Positions 48,525 to 59,156 of a stretch of 64,000 nucleotides of DNA are shown in pieces. The position numbers were made by a program, and so were the translations under genes. Origin of the DNA: Gammaproteobacteria bacterium (GTDB lineage: Bacteria > Pseudomonadota > Gammaproteobacteria > HTCC5015); contig JACDDA010000001.1 in the NCBI GenBank assembly GCA_013817245.1, forward strand, positions 496,001 through 560,000, in the 5' to 3' direction. The notes under the pieces are model-generated. The model did not search any database, was not told the origin of the DNA, and saw only the letters and a list, made by a program, of their open reading frames with translations. Numbering within the stretch: position 1 is the stretch's first letter; every line of letters starts with the position of its first letter.

Positions 48525-48559
48525 AAAAAAGCCCCTACAGTAATGCAGGGGCTTTTTTT
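48525..48559. terminator. Bidirectional terminator between speE and amtB
   Basis: AAGCCCCT and AGGGGCTT arms with an A-run before and a T-run after, so it can serve both convergent transcripts. Confidence 0.88.
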
Positions 48560-48580
48560 CGTTCGGATATTAATTATTAC

Positions 48581-49897
48581 TTAGAGAATATAACCACGTT
48601 CATTGTGTTCAGATAAATCCAAGCCTACTGTTTCGGCTTCTTCTGTTACACGTAAACCAATCGTCCAGTCGATGAGCTTTAAGATAATTAAGCTCACGAT
48701 AGCAGTCCAAGCAACGGTGACTAATACACCTTTAGCTTGAATCCACACTTGGCTGCCGATTGACATACCTTCAGCTAAACCTACGCCGCCTAAACTTGCA
48801 TCTGCACAAACGCCCGTTAATAACGCACCGACGATACCACCCACAGCATGCACACCAAATGCATCTAATGAGTCATCGTATTTAAATGCGCGTTTCAAAC
48901 GAGTAGCTGCCAAGAAACAAATTACGCCAGCGGCTAAACCAATCAACAATGCGCCCATAGGACCTGCAGTGCCAGAAGCCGGTGTAATCGCTACTAAACC
49001 AGCAACCGCGCCAGATGCAATACCTAACAAGCTAGGTTTGCCATGCGTGATCCACTCAGCAAACATCCACGTTAACGCTGCTGCGGCAGTCGCAACTTGC
49101 GTTACCAACATCGCCATACCAGCAGTGCCGTTTGCAGCCACTGCGCTGCCAGCATTAAAGCCAAACCAACCTACCCACAATAATGCAGCACCGATTAAGG
49201 TGTAGCCTAAATTATGCGGAGGCATAGCAGCGGTGGGATAACCTTTACGTTTACCAATGACTAATGCTGCCACTAAACCGGCAATACCCGCATTGATATG
49301 TACAACCGTGCCGCCTGCAAAATCGAGTACGCCCCAATCCCACAACAAGCCGCCATCACCCGCCCACACCATGTGTGCAATCGGTAAATAAGCGAAGGTG
49401 AACCACAAGGTAGTAAACAACAACATAGATAAAAATTTCATGCGTTCAGCAAAAGCACCTACGATCAACGCCGGTGTAATAATGGCGAAAGTCATTTGAA
49501 AAGTGGCAAACACTGATTCAGGAATGGCGTAACTTAAACTACTCACGCCTACACCTTGCATGAATGCTTTACCGAAGCCACCAATGAAAGAAGCACGGTT
49601 TACAACATCTGCTTGCATGCCGGTCACATCAAACGCGAGACTATAACCATACACCACCCACAACACACTGATTAACGCCGTGATTGCAAAACATTGCATG
49701 AATACCGACAACACGTTTTTTGCACGTACCATGCCCGCATAAAACAATGCTAAGCCTGGAATCGTCATCAACAACACTAATGCGGTTGCAGTTAACATCC
49801 ACGCGGTATCACCCGAATTAAGTTCAGCTGCAAATGCTGAACCCGGTAGAACAGCAGTCAGCAATGTCGCCAACCCCGTTTTTTTATTAACGATCAT
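48581..49897 (-). CDS. amtB: Ammonium transporter
   Basis: About 438 residues. I chose ATG 49897, eight bases after AAGGAG; a GTG three codons earlier sits inside the ribosome-binding site. A cleavable signal (ending PGSAFAAE) precedes eleven membrane segments. Conserved are MTIPGLALFYAGMVRAKNVLS, the twin pore histidines in HINAGIAGLVAAL and FGVHAVGGIVGALLTGV, and DWGVLDFAGGTVVH. It is downstream of glnK, the normal order, and is blocked by GlnK binding when nitrogen is plentiful. Confidence 0.97.
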   Translation of the reverse strand: MIVNKKTGLATLLTAVLPGSAFAAELNSGDTAWMLTATALVLLMTIPGLALFYAGMVRAKNVLSVFMQCFAITALISVLWVVYGYSLAFDVTGMQADVVNRASFIGGFGKAFMQGVGVSSLSYAIPESVFATFQMTFAIITPALIVGAFAERMKFLSMLLFTTLWFTFAYLPIAHMVWAGDGGLLWDWGVLDFAGGTVVHINAGIAGLVAALVIGKRKGYPTAAMPPHNLGYTLIGAALLWVGWFGFNAGSAVAANGTAGMAMLVTQVATAAAALTWMFAEWITHGKPSLLGIASGAVAGLVAITPASGTAGPMGALLIGLAAGVICFLAATRLKRAFKYDDSLDAFGVHAVGGIVGALLTGVCADASLGGVGLAEGMSIGSQVWIQAKGVLVTVAWTAIVSLIILKLIDWTIGLRVTEEAETVGLDLSEHNERGYIL

Positions 49898-49938
49898 GAA
49901 TTTCACTCCTTACATGCGATTCAAAATATGAGAGAAAC

Positions 49939-50295
<357 letters not shown>

Positions 50296-50467
50296 TTAAT
50301 CATCACTGCGCTTTAAATAAAACTCGCACCGTGACACCGTTCAATCTGATCAAGTGGGATTTGTGATCTTCACTTAATCACCTCCGCTGCATCATCCCGC
50401 AGCTCTACACCAAAGTTCTCGCGCTATCCCGCTGCGTGGCGTACTTATTTCTATTGGGGCAGGCAAT

Positions 50468-50484
50468 AGCAGCTACTATGCCAA
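50468..50484 (-). promoter_or_regulatory. Sigma-54-type promoter of glnK-amtB
   Basis: On the minus strand the sequence is TTGGCATAGTAGCTGCT. The -24 GG and -12 GC are separated by exactly ten bases, and 10 or so of the conserved positions of YTGGCACG-N4-TTGCW match. It lies about 190 bases before the glnK ATG, which fits NtrC-controlled glnK genes. Confidence 0.65.
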
Positions 50485-50575
50485 CTTGGGCAAGGCTTTT
50501 TAAAACAGTAAGTTAGCTAAATTCAGATCGAAATTTTTAGATCCAGCCGAGATTTTGAATCTCTATCATCCGCAG

Positions 50576-50627
50576 ATGCCTTTATTTGGTGCGCAGCTTT
50601 TCGCGCAGTCGCACCAAATAAAGGCAT
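50576..50627. repeat. Perfect 18-base inverted repeat upstream of glnK and ubiK
   Basis: Arms ATGCCTTTATTTGGTGCG (50576-50593) and its exact complement (50610-50627) enclose a 16-base loop, which itself contains TGCGC/GCGCA. It lies about 90 bases upstream of the sigma-54-like site and 55 bases before the ubiK start. It has no following T-run, so it is not a standard terminator. Confidence 0.8.
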
Positions 50628-50681
50628 TCACAGAAAGAAATACAATGGCACAATAGAGCCTCACCTTATTGGAGCACTGCC

Positions 50682-50951
50682 GTGGTCAAGCCCAACTTCC
50701 TCAACGAACTTGCTGACAAACTCAGCCAATTGATTCCGCCGCAATTAGCTAATCTTACTAATGCACCCAATCTCGAAGCAGCCAAAGCTGAGATCGAACG
50801 TAATGTTCGCAGCTTGTTACAGGCTTCTTTTCAAAAATTGGATTTAGTCACGCGCGAAGAATTTGATATTCAACGTCAAGTCTTAGAAAAAACGCGCGCC
50901 GAATTAAATAAACTCGAAGCGCGAATCGCTGAATTAGAAAATCAACGTTAA
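50682..50951 (+). CDS. ubiK: Ubiquinone-biosynthesis accessory factor UbiK
   Basis: 89 residues starting at GTG 50682 after GGAG. The BMFP domain is visible in SLLQASFQKLDLVTREEFDIQ followed by a C-terminal coiled coil (LNKLEARIAELENQR). UbiK binds lipids and helps the Ubi complex under aerobic conditions. Length matches the family. It is separated from comM by about 106 bases. Confidence 0.9.
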   Translation: MVKPNFLNELADKLSQLIPPQLANLTNAPNLEAAKAEIERNVRSLLQASFQKLDLVTREEFDIQRQVLEKTRAELNKLEARIAELENQR

Positions 50952-51057
50952 CGTTTACTCGCGCTTTTAAACATGCCGTTCTGAAATAACGCATGTTAAG
51001 ATCGGGCTCACTTCGCGCAGACGAAGGATTATAAATACAACAGGGAGATGTTAAAAA

Positions 51058-52584
51058 ATGTCGTTAGCCGTGCTTTACACTCGCGCTCTCACCGGTTTAC
51101 AAGCGCCACTCGTTACAGTTGAAGTTCACATGAGCAACGGCCTGCCGGCATTATCCATTGTCGGTTTGCCAGAAGCCGCCGTTCGCGAAAGCAAAGATCG
51201 CGTGCGCGCCGCTATTTTAAATTCACGTTTTGAATTTCCTGCACGACGTATCACCGTTAATCTTGCGCCAGCTGATTTACCCAAAGAAGGCGGCCGTTTT
51301 GATTTAGCGATTGCACTCGGCATACTCGCAGCATCACAACAAATTCCGCTCGCGCCTTTAGCACAATACGAAATCATCGGTGAATTATCATTAAGCGGCG
51401 AATTACGCGGCGTGCAAGGTGTATTACCTACAGGCTTAGCCTGCGCTGATAGCGAACGTGCATTGTTATTGCCCGAAGCCAACGCATTAGAAGCGAGTTT
51501 ATTACCCAGCTTACGCGCATATTCCGCTAAACATTTATTAGACGTGTGCGCGCATTTACAAAATGCTGACACACTCACGGCGATTGCACATAACGTCATT
51601 ACTCCACAGCCTCATCAAACTGTTTTGCACGCTGACCTTGCAGACGTACGCGGTCAACAACAAGCGAAACGCGCATTAGAAATTGCTGCAGCCGGCGGCC
51701 ATAATTTATTAATGCGCGGACCACCGGGCACCGGCAAAACCATGTTAGCAAGTCGTCTGGTAGGTTTGTTACCGCCAATGAGCGTGGTACACGCACAAGA
51801 AAGCGCCGCGATTCAATCTATTTCCGATCAAGGATTTGATGCAACGCAATGGGGCGTGCGGCCGTATCGCGCACCGCATCACACCGCATCTGCTGTTGCC
51901 TTAGTCGGTGGCGGTTCAAATCCACGACCGGGTGAAATTTCACTCGCGCATCACGGCGTATTATTTTTAGATGAATTACCAGAATTTGATCGCAAAGTTC
52001 TAGAAGTGTTGCGCGAGCCTTTAGAAAAAGGCCGCATTATTATTTCACGCGCGGCACGCCAAGCAGAATTCCCTGCCGAGTTTCAATTAATCGCGGCGAT
52101 GAATCCTTGTCCTTGTGGTTATTTAGGTGATACACAAAAAAATTGTCGCTGTACGCCGGATCAAGTATTACGTTATCAAAATAAAATTTCAGGCCCAGTA
52201 TTAGATCGCATTGATTTGCATATTGAAGTACCGCGCGTACCGGTGAATGTATTGCAAACGCAAAGTCCTGCCGAGCTAAAACAAAATGAAACGTCTGCAC
52301 TAGTACGTCTGCGCGTCATTGCCGCTTATGAAAAACAAATTAACCGTCAAGGCGTAGTCAATGCACGTTTATCTAACAAAGCGTTAGAACGCCATGCACC
52401 GATGGAAGACGCCGCGCAATTATTATTACAAAGCGCCTTTCAACGTTTAAACCTTTCCGCTCGGGCCTATCACCGCGTGTTACGCATTGCACGTACGATT
52501 TGTGATCTTGCGAATCGCGATTTAATCACTACTCACGATATGGCAGAAGCGATTAGCTATCGCAACTTACAAAAACACATTTAA
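51058..52584 (+). CDS. comM: YifB-family Mg-chelatase-like AAA ATPase ComM
   Basis: 508 residues. The N-terminal Lon-like S5 domain (VEVHMSNGLPALSIVGLPEA) is followed by Walker A GPPGTGKTMLASR (near 221), a Mg-chelatase insert GGGSNPRPGEISLAHHGVLFLDELPEF with Walker B, a four-Cys patch CPCGYLGDTQKNCRC, and a C-terminal helical domain. ComM is a branch-migration helicase that aids integration of DNA taken up by transformation. AGGGAG precedes the ATG. Confidence 0.95.
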   Translation: MSLAVLYTRALTGLQAPLVTVEVHMSNGLPALSIVGLPEAAVRESKDRVRAAILNSRFEFPARRITVNLAPADLPKEGGRFDLAIALGILAASQQIPLAPLAQYEIIGELSLSGELRGVQGVLPTGLACADSERALLLPEANALEASLLPSLRAYSAKHLLDVCAHLQNADTLTAIAHNVITPQPHQTVLHADLADVRGQQQAKRALEIAAAGGHNLLMRGPPGTGKTMLASRLVGLLPPMSVVHAQESAAIQSISDQGFDATQWGVRPYRAPHHTASAVALVGGGSNPRPGEISLAHHGVLFLDELPEFDRKVLEVLREPLEKGRIIISRAARQAEFPAEFQLIAAMNPCPCGYLGDTQKNCRCTPDQVLRYQNKISGPVLDRIDLHIEVPRVPVNVLQTQSPAELKQNETSALVRLRVIAAYEKQINRQGVVNARLSNKALERHAPMEDAAQLLLQSAFQRLNLSARAYHRVLRIARTICDLANRDLITTHDMAEAISYRNLQKHI

Positions 52585-52622
52585 CACGCATTCAATAACC
52601 AAGTGTTTTATTTAGCATTATA

Positions 52623-52651
52623 AAAAAAGCCCCGCTAGGCGGGGCTTTTAA
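52623..52651. terminator. Terminator after comM
   Basis: AAAAGCCCCGC, loop TAG, GCGGGGCTTTT. A-runs and T-runs on both sides allow it to stop both comM and the convergent porin gene. Confidence 0.9.
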
Positions 52652-52672
52652 TTTCTTAAAGAGTGTTACAAC

Positions 52673-53293
52673 TTATAAAACATCAAACTCATATTTCAGA
52701 TCAAAAACTAATTTTGCTTGGTCATCTAAGTCTTCATCAGCGTTAACTAAAGCGGCGCCGACGGTGAAGTCATTTACTTTTTTCTTTAAACCAATTTCAA
52801 AGTAATTGCCGTCAAGGTCATCTCCAAACGCGCCCACTTTTGCATACACATCTTTATAGTTACCGGTCAGAGCAACGAAGGTGTAATCAGTGTCAGGATT
52901 CGTATCAACAACGCCTTTTGCTATTTCAATGCTGGCAAACCATGCCGTAAAGGTTGCGCCAATTTCATAGGCATCGTCATAAGCATCGTCAGAATAGAAA
53001 TAACCTAATACACCACCTTTCAAAGACAGATTTTCAGTAAATGCAAAACCATAACCGGCATATAAATCAGTTTCGATACCGAGCGGCATATCAGCAGCCC
53101 ATGCACCCACATAAGCACCGGCGATGTCGTAATCAATACCAGCATAACCGGTACCGCTTGATTGTTGAACACCGCGATAAACGTAATCGCTCAAACCACC
53201 GACGTTGGCTTTTAATGCTGCTGCTGCAGGTTGTACTGATAAAGCTAAGACCATAAGAGCACTTGCACACGCTACTAAATTAAACTTCTTCAT
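52673..53293 (-). CDS. TorF-family putative porin
   Basis: 206 residues. Signal peptide MKKFNLVACASALMVLALSV to AAAA, then a beta-barrel-like pattern of alternating residues. GLSDYVYRGVQQSSGTGYAG near the mature N-terminus is typical of the TIGR02001/TorF family of small outer-membrane proteins. It ends in an aromatic-rich strand (KLVFDLKYEFDVL). The transported substrate is unknown. Confidence 0.85.
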   Translation of the reverse strand: MKKFNLVACASALMVLALSVQPAAAALKANVGGLSDYVYRGVQQSSGTGYAGIDYDIAGAYVGAWAADMPLGIETDLYAGYGFAFTENLSLKGGVLGYFYSDDAYDDAYEIGATFTAWFASIEIAKGVVDTNPDTDYTFVALTGNYKDVYAKVGAFGDDLDGNYFEIGLKKKVNDFTVGAALVNADEDLDDQAKLVFDLKYEFDVL

Positions 53294-53379
53294 GTGGTTC
53301 CCCGTTCTTTTCAGTTAAATAAAAAATAAACACTCATTGTTTTTGCTTACTACTTAATTTTTTTTGCGGCGCCAAATAT

Positions 53380-55149
53380 TTATGCAGCACGACGACGTAA
53401 TAACAAAGGCAAACCTAACATCATTAAAAATAACCATGATGCAGAACCACTGCCTTTTTGGTTTTCTGCTAATTCATCATCAGCAGCAACCAACGCACCC
53501 GTTAAACTTTGATAGAGACCGCCCGCTAAAAAGGCTAAGTTATTACTCGCGTGCACACCACCCACCGCAAACGCTACGTCATTTAAATCCTTCGAATCAT
53601 AACGAACATTGACGGTATCACCATTTCGCACATAACCGAATGATTGATAGCTTGCACCATTGATCGAAAATTCAGCATTGGTGATAGTCGCAGGAACAAA
53701 AACATTATCATCTAAACCGGCAATGCGAATGCCGCTGGTTGTTTGTACACTGCGATTGAAGGCGCGCTCTTCACCCAATCCAAAGTTTGCCGGCGTTACA
53801 CCCCACGGTTCTGCAATGCCATCGTTATTCGCATCATTCGCCAGATAACGCACTAAAGCAAAACGTCGATTACCACCTACCAAAGGATCATTATAATAAC
53901 CGGCCGCTACAATTTTGCCATCCGGCTGCACCGCAAGAGCATATGCATGAGAACCGTTGTTATTACCGATATTCGTTGTCGCCACCCCGTTAGCACCAAA
54001 ACTGACATCACGGCTGCCATTGGCATTCAAGCGCAATGCGGCCATGGGACCATTAAAATCAGCGGCCGCGACAATTTTACTATCCGGCTGTAACGCCAGC
54101 GCTCTAGAGATCTGATCGTCGCCACCACTGCCGTTAAGGTCTGCTTCAAATCGACCCAACACCCCAAAACTGGTATCCAAACTACCATTACTATTGAAGC
54201 GCACCACGAAGGTATCGCGATCATCAGGACCATCAAACCAGCCGCCCGCGACAATTTTGCCATCCGGTTGAATGGTCACACCATAAAACTCACTGTCTTG
54301 ACCCAAACTGGTCAACGTGATGACGACGCCGTTACTACCAAAACTATTGTCAACGCTGCCATCGGCATTAAAACGCGCTACTAAACCGCCATAATTACCA
54401 TCACTATTATATCCACCACCCACTGCGATAATTTTGCCGTCGGCTTGCAACGCCAAATTGTAGAAAGATTCATCATCACCCAAGTTTTTCCAGGCAATGC
54501 CATCTCCATCAAAAGAGGTATCAAGGCTGCCGTTACTGTTTAAGCGAACCAAGAGCCCATCACTAACGGATACAGGAGAACTACTACCCGCCACGACAAT
54601 TTTACCGTCCGCTTGTAATCCGACAGCGCTAACATGCACGGAACTAGCGTCATCAATAGGATAAAACAATTGATGGCCATTAACGCCAAAACTACTGTCC
54701 AAGCTACCGTTAACATTTAAACGCAGGATCCATACAAAGCTTTTGGTATTTAAAGCGTTTCGGCCGTAACCCGCGCCAATCACTTTTCCATCGGGCTGCA
54801 CTACCACTGCTTCGACACGAGCATTACTTACTGTAATCGACGGGGTCACGAATAATTCACCCGTGCCCCCAAAAGTCGCATCTAAGGTACCGTTGCTGTT
54901 ATGACGAGTGAAAACAGCAAAATTGTTGGGAAACATGCTACGACCCGCTGTTACCAGTTTGCCATTCGGCACGACGGCTGTCGCATTAGCGAATACACGG
55001 TTGCTCGGTGCTGAAGTAGGACTCACTAACACACCACCCGCACCAAAACTCGTATCTAAGCTACCGGGCGCAGCCAGCACACTCGACATAGCACCGAGCA
55101 GTCCAATCATCACCAAGCCACGGGCTATTTTGTTTTTTAATACATTCAT
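53380..55149 (-). CDS. Delta-60 repeat protein with C-terminal sorting signal
   Basis: About 589 residues from ATG 55149 (GGAGAGTGGCG upstream); a longer TTG frame to 55170 is less likely. A signal peptide ends near SSVLAAPG. Seven copies of an S-x-D-x-SFG-x-x-G motif occur roughly every 50-60 residues (for example SLDTSFGAGGV, SLDSSFGVNGH), the delta-60 repeat, each followed by V.QPDGKI. A non-repeat domain follows, and the C-terminus is GSGSASWLFLMMLGLPLLLR with Arg after it, a GlyGly-CTERM-like membrane tripartite tail. It is probably surface-exposed or processed. The role is unknown. Confidence 0.85.
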   Translation of the reverse strand: MNVLKNKIARGLVMIGLLGAMSSVLAAPGSLDTSFGAGGVLVSPTSAPSNRVFANATAVVPNGKLVTAGRSMFPNNFAVFTRHNSNGTLDATFGGTGELFVTPSITVSNARVEAVVVQPDGKVIGAGYGRNALNTKSFVWILRLNVNGSLDSSFGVNGHQLFYPIDDASSVHVSAVGLQADGKIVVAGSSSPVSVSDGLLVRLNSNGSLDTSFDGDGIAWKNLGDDESFYNLALQADGKIIAVGGGYNSDGNYGGLVARFNADGSVDNSFGSNGVVITLTSLGQDSEFYGVTIQPDGKIVAGGWFDGPDDRDTFVVRFNSNGSLDTSFGVLGRFEADLNGSGGDDQISRALALQPDSKIVAAADFNGPMAALRLNANGSRDVSFGANGVATTNIGNNNGSHAYALAVQPDGKIVAAGYYNDPLVGGNRRFALVRYLANDANNDGIAEPWGVTPANFGLGEERAFNRSVQTTSGIRIAGLDDNVFVPATITNAEFSINGASYQSFGYVRNGDTVNVRYDSKDLNDVAFAVGGVHASNNLAFLAGGLYQSLTGALVAADDELAENQKGSGSASWLFLMMLGLPLLLRRRAA

Positions 55150-55431
55150 CGCCACTCTCCAAAAATTCAATTTAGATTATTCGCACAATTCCATTCAGTC
55201 AGCGTCAACTATTACAGGCGCCACTAATCAATATTCTATTAATTATCCGGGATAGTCTTTAAGCCACACCGCGACACGCAGCGAATATGCGATGCCTCTA
55301 TAAAAAATGCAACTGTATTTCCCAGTTATCACCCTATTTGCGGAGCAGCTCTAATAAAACGAGGCAACGTTGCTAACCTTTCTTTGGTTACAATAGTCAC
55401 CTTGATTGATGTGGATTAAGCAACAACTCAT

Positions 55432-56280
55432 ATGGATTATCAAACCGATCCGCTACCGCCCGCTTGGACGGAGATAGAGCTACCTAAAAGCTGGCCAGAT
55501 GAATTACGTTTACTGTGGCCGTGGGATTTGTGGCGTTTTATGCGCAAAGCTTTATTACGACGCTTAAATCCAGTGCAACTAGCAGAGGGTTTGCCCCTTA
55601 ATGTGGCATTGCCGAAATATATTTTGCAAGAATTTCATAATTTGCCGAATGGCAATTACTCGCGCATGGTCAGCAGTGGTTACAGCAAAGGCTTTGATCA
55701 AGCGATGTTAGGCACGCTCCGCGAAGAGCGCAGATTATTAGCAAAAACATTTAAACAATGTAAAAGCGTTTTGGATGTTGGTTGTGGTGGCGGTCATTCA
55801 ACACAAGCCTTACATGAACAAGAGATTACTGATGTATGGGGTTTAGATGCGTCGCCTTATTTGCTGCAGCACGCCGCACGCCGTTATCCTCAGTTGAAAT
55901 TTGTTCAAGGTTTAGCCGAACAAACCACTTTTCCTGCACAACGTTTTGATGGCATTACTGCGTGTTTTGTTTTTCATGAGTTGCCGCCTAAATATGCAGA
56001 TGCGGCGTTAATTGAATTTCGGCGCATTCTCAAACCAGGCGGGCTGATCGCTTTCTTGGAACCTGCAATTGAGCAATTACAGGAACGACCTTGGATTTTA
56101 TTTAAAAAATTCGGTTGGCGGGGAATTTATTTTTATATATTGGCGCGGTTTGTACATGAGCCATTCGTAGAAAGTTGGCACAAACGCAATATTCCCGAAT
56201 GGTTGGATCAACATGGATTTGAATTAATTATGCAAGAAACGCGTTATCCGACATATCACGTGGTTGCACGTTTACGCTAA
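55432..56280 (+). CDS. Class I SAM-dependent methyltransferase
   Basis: 282 residues. The SAM motif I is VLDVGCGGGHSTQALHEQ, with the acidic LDASPYLLQHA, then DGITACFVFHELPPKY and RILKPGGLIAFLEP. The N-terminal 90 residues (PLPPAWTEIELPKSWPDELR) are not part of the core fold and may bind the substrate. The substrate is unknown. It converges on DUF2141. Confidence 0.85.
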   Translation: MDYQTDPLPPAWTEIELPKSWPDELRLLWPWDLWRFMRKALLRRLNPVQLAEGLPLNVALPKYILQEFHNLPNGNYSRMVSSGYSKGFDQAMLGTLREERRLLAKTFKQCKSVLDVGCGGGHSTQALHEQEITDVWGLDASPYLLQHAARRYPQLKFVQGLAEQTTFPAQRFDGITACFVFHELPPKYADAALIEFRRILKPGGLIAFLEPAIEQLQERPWILFKKFGWRGIYFYILARFVHEPFVESWHKRNIPEWLDQHGFELIMQETRYPTYHVVARLR

Positions 56281-56288
56281 ATAAATAT

Positions 56289-56328
56289 AGCGCGGCTGGT
56301 TTTGCACATAACAAAACCAATCCGCGCT
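56289..56328. terminator. Hairpin between convergent genes
   Basis: AGCGCGG/CCGCGCT outside and GGTTTTG/CAAAACC inside, with one mismatched bulge region. The T-run is poor, so terminator function is uncertain. Confidence 0.5.
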
Positions 56329-56335
56329 GATGGCG

Positions 56336-56770
56336 TTATTTGCTTGAAATAAATTTTAACTCAATGACGCGATGAGCATCATCCACGGTAACTTTTGCAT
56401 CTTTAAACTTGGGTGCGCCGCGATTCGGTACTGCGCCATTTGAAAATGCGATATCTTCTTTAGGTATACCAATAAAATTCGTGTCGACTTTACTGTTTGC
56501 ATTGGCATCGTGAATGGCAGTTGCTGCATAAACACCTGGCTTAATATCGCTAAAAACAATCTGTGCTTTTAAACTCGCATCAATCGGAATAATTTTACGC
56601 GCGGCGGGTTTTTCCAAAAAGGTTTTTTCTCCATCAAATAATTCTACAATTAACTGACCTTGGGTATTTTTAATATTGCTAATCGTAATTTGCACATCGT
56701 CGGCAGCTTGCGTCCAGCCAGCCCAGATGCTTATTAATAAAATAAAAGAGGTGTTAATCAAACGTGGCAT
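56336..56770 (-). CDS. DUF2141 periplasmic protein
   Basis: 144 residues. Signal peptide MPRLINTSFILLISIWAGWTQA, then the DUF2141 pattern: ISNIKNTQGQLIVELFDGEK, GVYAATAIHDANANSKVDTNFIG and a final strand VIELKF. The family is of unknown function, beta-sandwich-like and exported. It stands alone. A shorter frame in another register inside it is a shadow. Confidence 0.85.
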   Translation of the reverse strand: MPRLINTSFILLISIWAGWTQAADDVQITISNIKNTQGQLIVELFDGEKTFLEKPAARKIIPIDASLKAQIVFSDIKPGVYAATAIHDANANSKVDTNFIGIPKEDIAFSNGAVPNRGAPKFKDAKVTVDDAHRVIELKFISSK

Positions 56771-57040
56771 CTTAAATTACTCCCTGTCATGGATTGGTTA
56801 GATTCAGTAAATAGTGGGCTAATTAGAGTTTAGTTGGATAGACCATTTCCAAAAAAGATCCCGTGCTTAGAAACTAGTGTAGCGTTTTGCCGGCCGGCTG
56901 CAATGCTCTTTATGCTGTTGCTTATCTATATATATGTTAAATAGGCCGTTCCTAGCATTCAGGCGCCCCCCGCCGCACGACTATCGTTATAATGGCGGCC
57001 GTTTTGTCACTTTGCACATTCTTCAACGAGATTAACTTTC

Positions 57041-58723
57041 ATGAATCAGGAAGCTAAAGCACCGGCGCATTTTATTCGTCATATTATTCGTGACGATCTG
57101 GAAGCAGGTCGACACAGCGCCGTTATGACGCGTTTCCCCCCTGAGCCCAATGGTTTTTTACACATTGGTCATGCTAAATCGATTTGTTTAAATTTTGGCA
57201 TGGCAGAAGAATTTGCCGGTCAATGCAATTTGCGTTTTGACGATACCAATCCTGAAAAAGAAGAACAGCTTTACATTGACGCAATTCAAGACGACGTACG
57301 TTGGTTAGGTTTTAAATGGCATGGCGATATTCGTTATGCTTCAAATTATTTTCAAGCAATTCATGATGCAGCTGTTGAGCTAATCCAAAAAGGATTAGCT
57401 TACGTCGACCATCAAGACGCTGAACAAATTCGCCTAAATCGCGGTACTCTTAAAGAACCTGGCAAAGCCAGTCCTTATCGGGATCGCACTGTCACGGAAA
57501 ATCTTGCGCTCTTTGCGCAAATGCGCAACGGTGATTTTGCCGAAGGCGAATGTATATTGCGCGCAAAAATTGATATGGCATCGCCTAATATTAATTTGCG
57601 CGATCCTATTTTGTATCGCATTCGCAAAGTGACGCATCATCAAACTGGCAATACGTGGTGTATTTATCCCATGTACGATTTTGCGCATGCCTTGAGCGAT
57701 GCTATTGAAGGTATTACTCATTCTATTTGCACCCTGGAATTTGAAGACCATCGTCCACTGTATGATTGGTGCGTAGAAAATGTTAGTTGCGCATCACGCC
57801 CGCATCAATACGAATTCGCGCGTTTAAATTTAAGTTACGCCCTGACCAGCAAACGCAAACTCAAACAATTAGTTGACGAAGGTCACGTAAACAGTTGGGA
57901 TGATCCGCGCATGCCGACAATTGCGGGCTTGCGTCGTCGCGGTTATACACCTGCTGCGATTCGCAATTTTTGCGAATTAATCGGTGTTACTAAAGCAGAT
58001 TCCTTAGTCGACATTAGCATGTTGGAATTTACGATTCGCGATGATCTCGATAAAAATGCTGCACGACGTATGTGTGTGTTGCATCCGCTTAAAGTCGTTA
58101 TTGAAAATTATCCCGATGGTCAAATCGAAAAATTGAATCTGCCAAATCATCCCAAAGACGAGAGTTTTGGTTCGCGTACCGTGCCGATGACACGCGAAAT
58201 TTATATTGATCAAGAAGATTTTGCGGAAATTCCACCGAAAAAATGGAAGCGCTTAAATACCGGCGGCGAAGTGCGCTTGCGCGGTGGTTATGTAATTCAG
58301 TGCAATCAAGTCATTAAAGATGCGCAAGATAATATTATCGAGCTACGCTGCAGCTACGACGCAGATACCTTAGGCAAAAATCCGGAAGGTCGCAAAGTGA
58401 ATGGCGTGATTCATTGGGTTTCCGCTGATTACTGTGTAGATGCGGAAGTTCGAATCTACGATCGCTTATTTACCGAAGCATTACCCGATGCGAATCGCGA
58501 TGACGGCAAAACTTTTTTAGATTTTATTAATCCTGCATCACTGACGGTTTTGCAAAACTGCAAAGCTGAAATGAGTTTGCGTGATTGCGAAGCCGAGGAA
58601 GTATTTCAGTTTGAACGTGAAGGTTATTTTTGTACTGATCGACACGATCATAACGAAACCGCAACAGTATTTAATTTAACGGTGGGTTTACGTGATTCTT
58701 GGGCAAAAGAACAGGAAAAATAA
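57041..58723 (+). CDS. glnS: Glutaminyl-tRNA synthetase
   Basis: 560 residues, a class I synthetase. [17 protein letters not shown] holds the HIGH motif (41-44), the KMSKS loop is [11 protein letters not shown] (near 268), and the C-terminal two-barrel anticodon domain is complete up to [20 protein letters not shown] near the N-terminus and [12 protein letters not shown] are typical of GlnRS as distinct from GluRS. Length fits the E. coli protein. Confidence 0.97.
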   Translation: MNQEAKAPAHFIRHIIRDDLEAGRHSAVMTRFPPEPNGFLHIGHAKSICLNFGMAEEFAGQCNLRFDDTNPEKEEQLYIDAIQDDVRWLGFKWHGDIRYASNYFQAIHDAAVELIQKGLAYVDHQDAEQIRLNRGTLKEPGKASPYRDRTVTENLALFAQMRNGDFAEGECILRAKIDMASPNINLRDPILYRIRKVTHHQTGNTWCIYPMYDFAHALSDAIEGITHSICTLEFEDHRPLYDWCVENVSCASRPHQYEFARLNLSYALTSKRKLKQLVDEGHVNSWDDPRMPTIAGLRRRGYTPAAIRNFCELIGVTKADSLVDISMLEFTIRDDLDKNAARRMCVLHPLKVVIENYPDGQIEKLNLPNHPKDESFGSRTVPMTREIYIDQEDFAEIPPKKWKRLNTGGEVRLRGGYVIQCNQVIKDAQDNIIELRCSYDADTLGKNPEGRKVNGVIHWVSADYCVDAEVRIYDRLFTEALPDANRDDGKTFLDFINPASLTVLQNCKAEMSLRDCEAEEVFQFEREGYFCTDRHDHNETATVFNLTVGLRDSWAKEQEK

Positions 58724-58728
58724 TTTAT

Positions 58729-59064
58729 TTATTTATATTCAAATACATCTGGCGGCACAGGTAACTGCGCTGCTAATGTCGTCTCGCCAATAGACTGTAA
58801 ATATTTAGCTACATATTGCACAAATAAATCTTCCGGGATTAGCTCATGTTGCAACTGGCTAACGCCATCGCCATACGTAATCAACAGTTTGCCTTGTAAA
58901 CGTTCACCACCTAATTCTTGCCACAACGGAATGGGTAAGTTTTCTGGAAATGCAAACGACGATAAAGAAACTGGGTCATTATATGCTTGACGCTGCAAAA
59001 TACATTCGACTAGTTTTTCTGAAGCACACGATTGAAACAACGTTAGCCATTTTTCCGACAACAT
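58729..59064 (-). CDS. Hypothetical protein, 111 residues
   Basis: A soluble protein starting MLSEKWLTLFQSCASEKLVE and containing LQGKLLITYGDGVSQLQHEL. No signal peptide, membrane segment or known motif was seen. It converges on glnS with five bases between the stops. Codon use matches the neighbours. No function can be inferred. Confidence 0.6.
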   Translation of the reverse strand: MLSEKWLTLFQSCASEKLVECILQRQAYNDPVSLSSFAFPENLPIPLWQELGGERLQGKLLITYGDGVSQLQHELIPEDLFVQYVAKYLQSIGETTLAAQLPVPPDVFEYK

Positions 59065-59156
59065 ATAAAACCTATTCTCGACACTTTCATTGAGCCGAAA
59101 GTGTAGCGAATACAGTCTGCGGAAGCTATCGCCGTATTTAAATTAAAATATTAATT

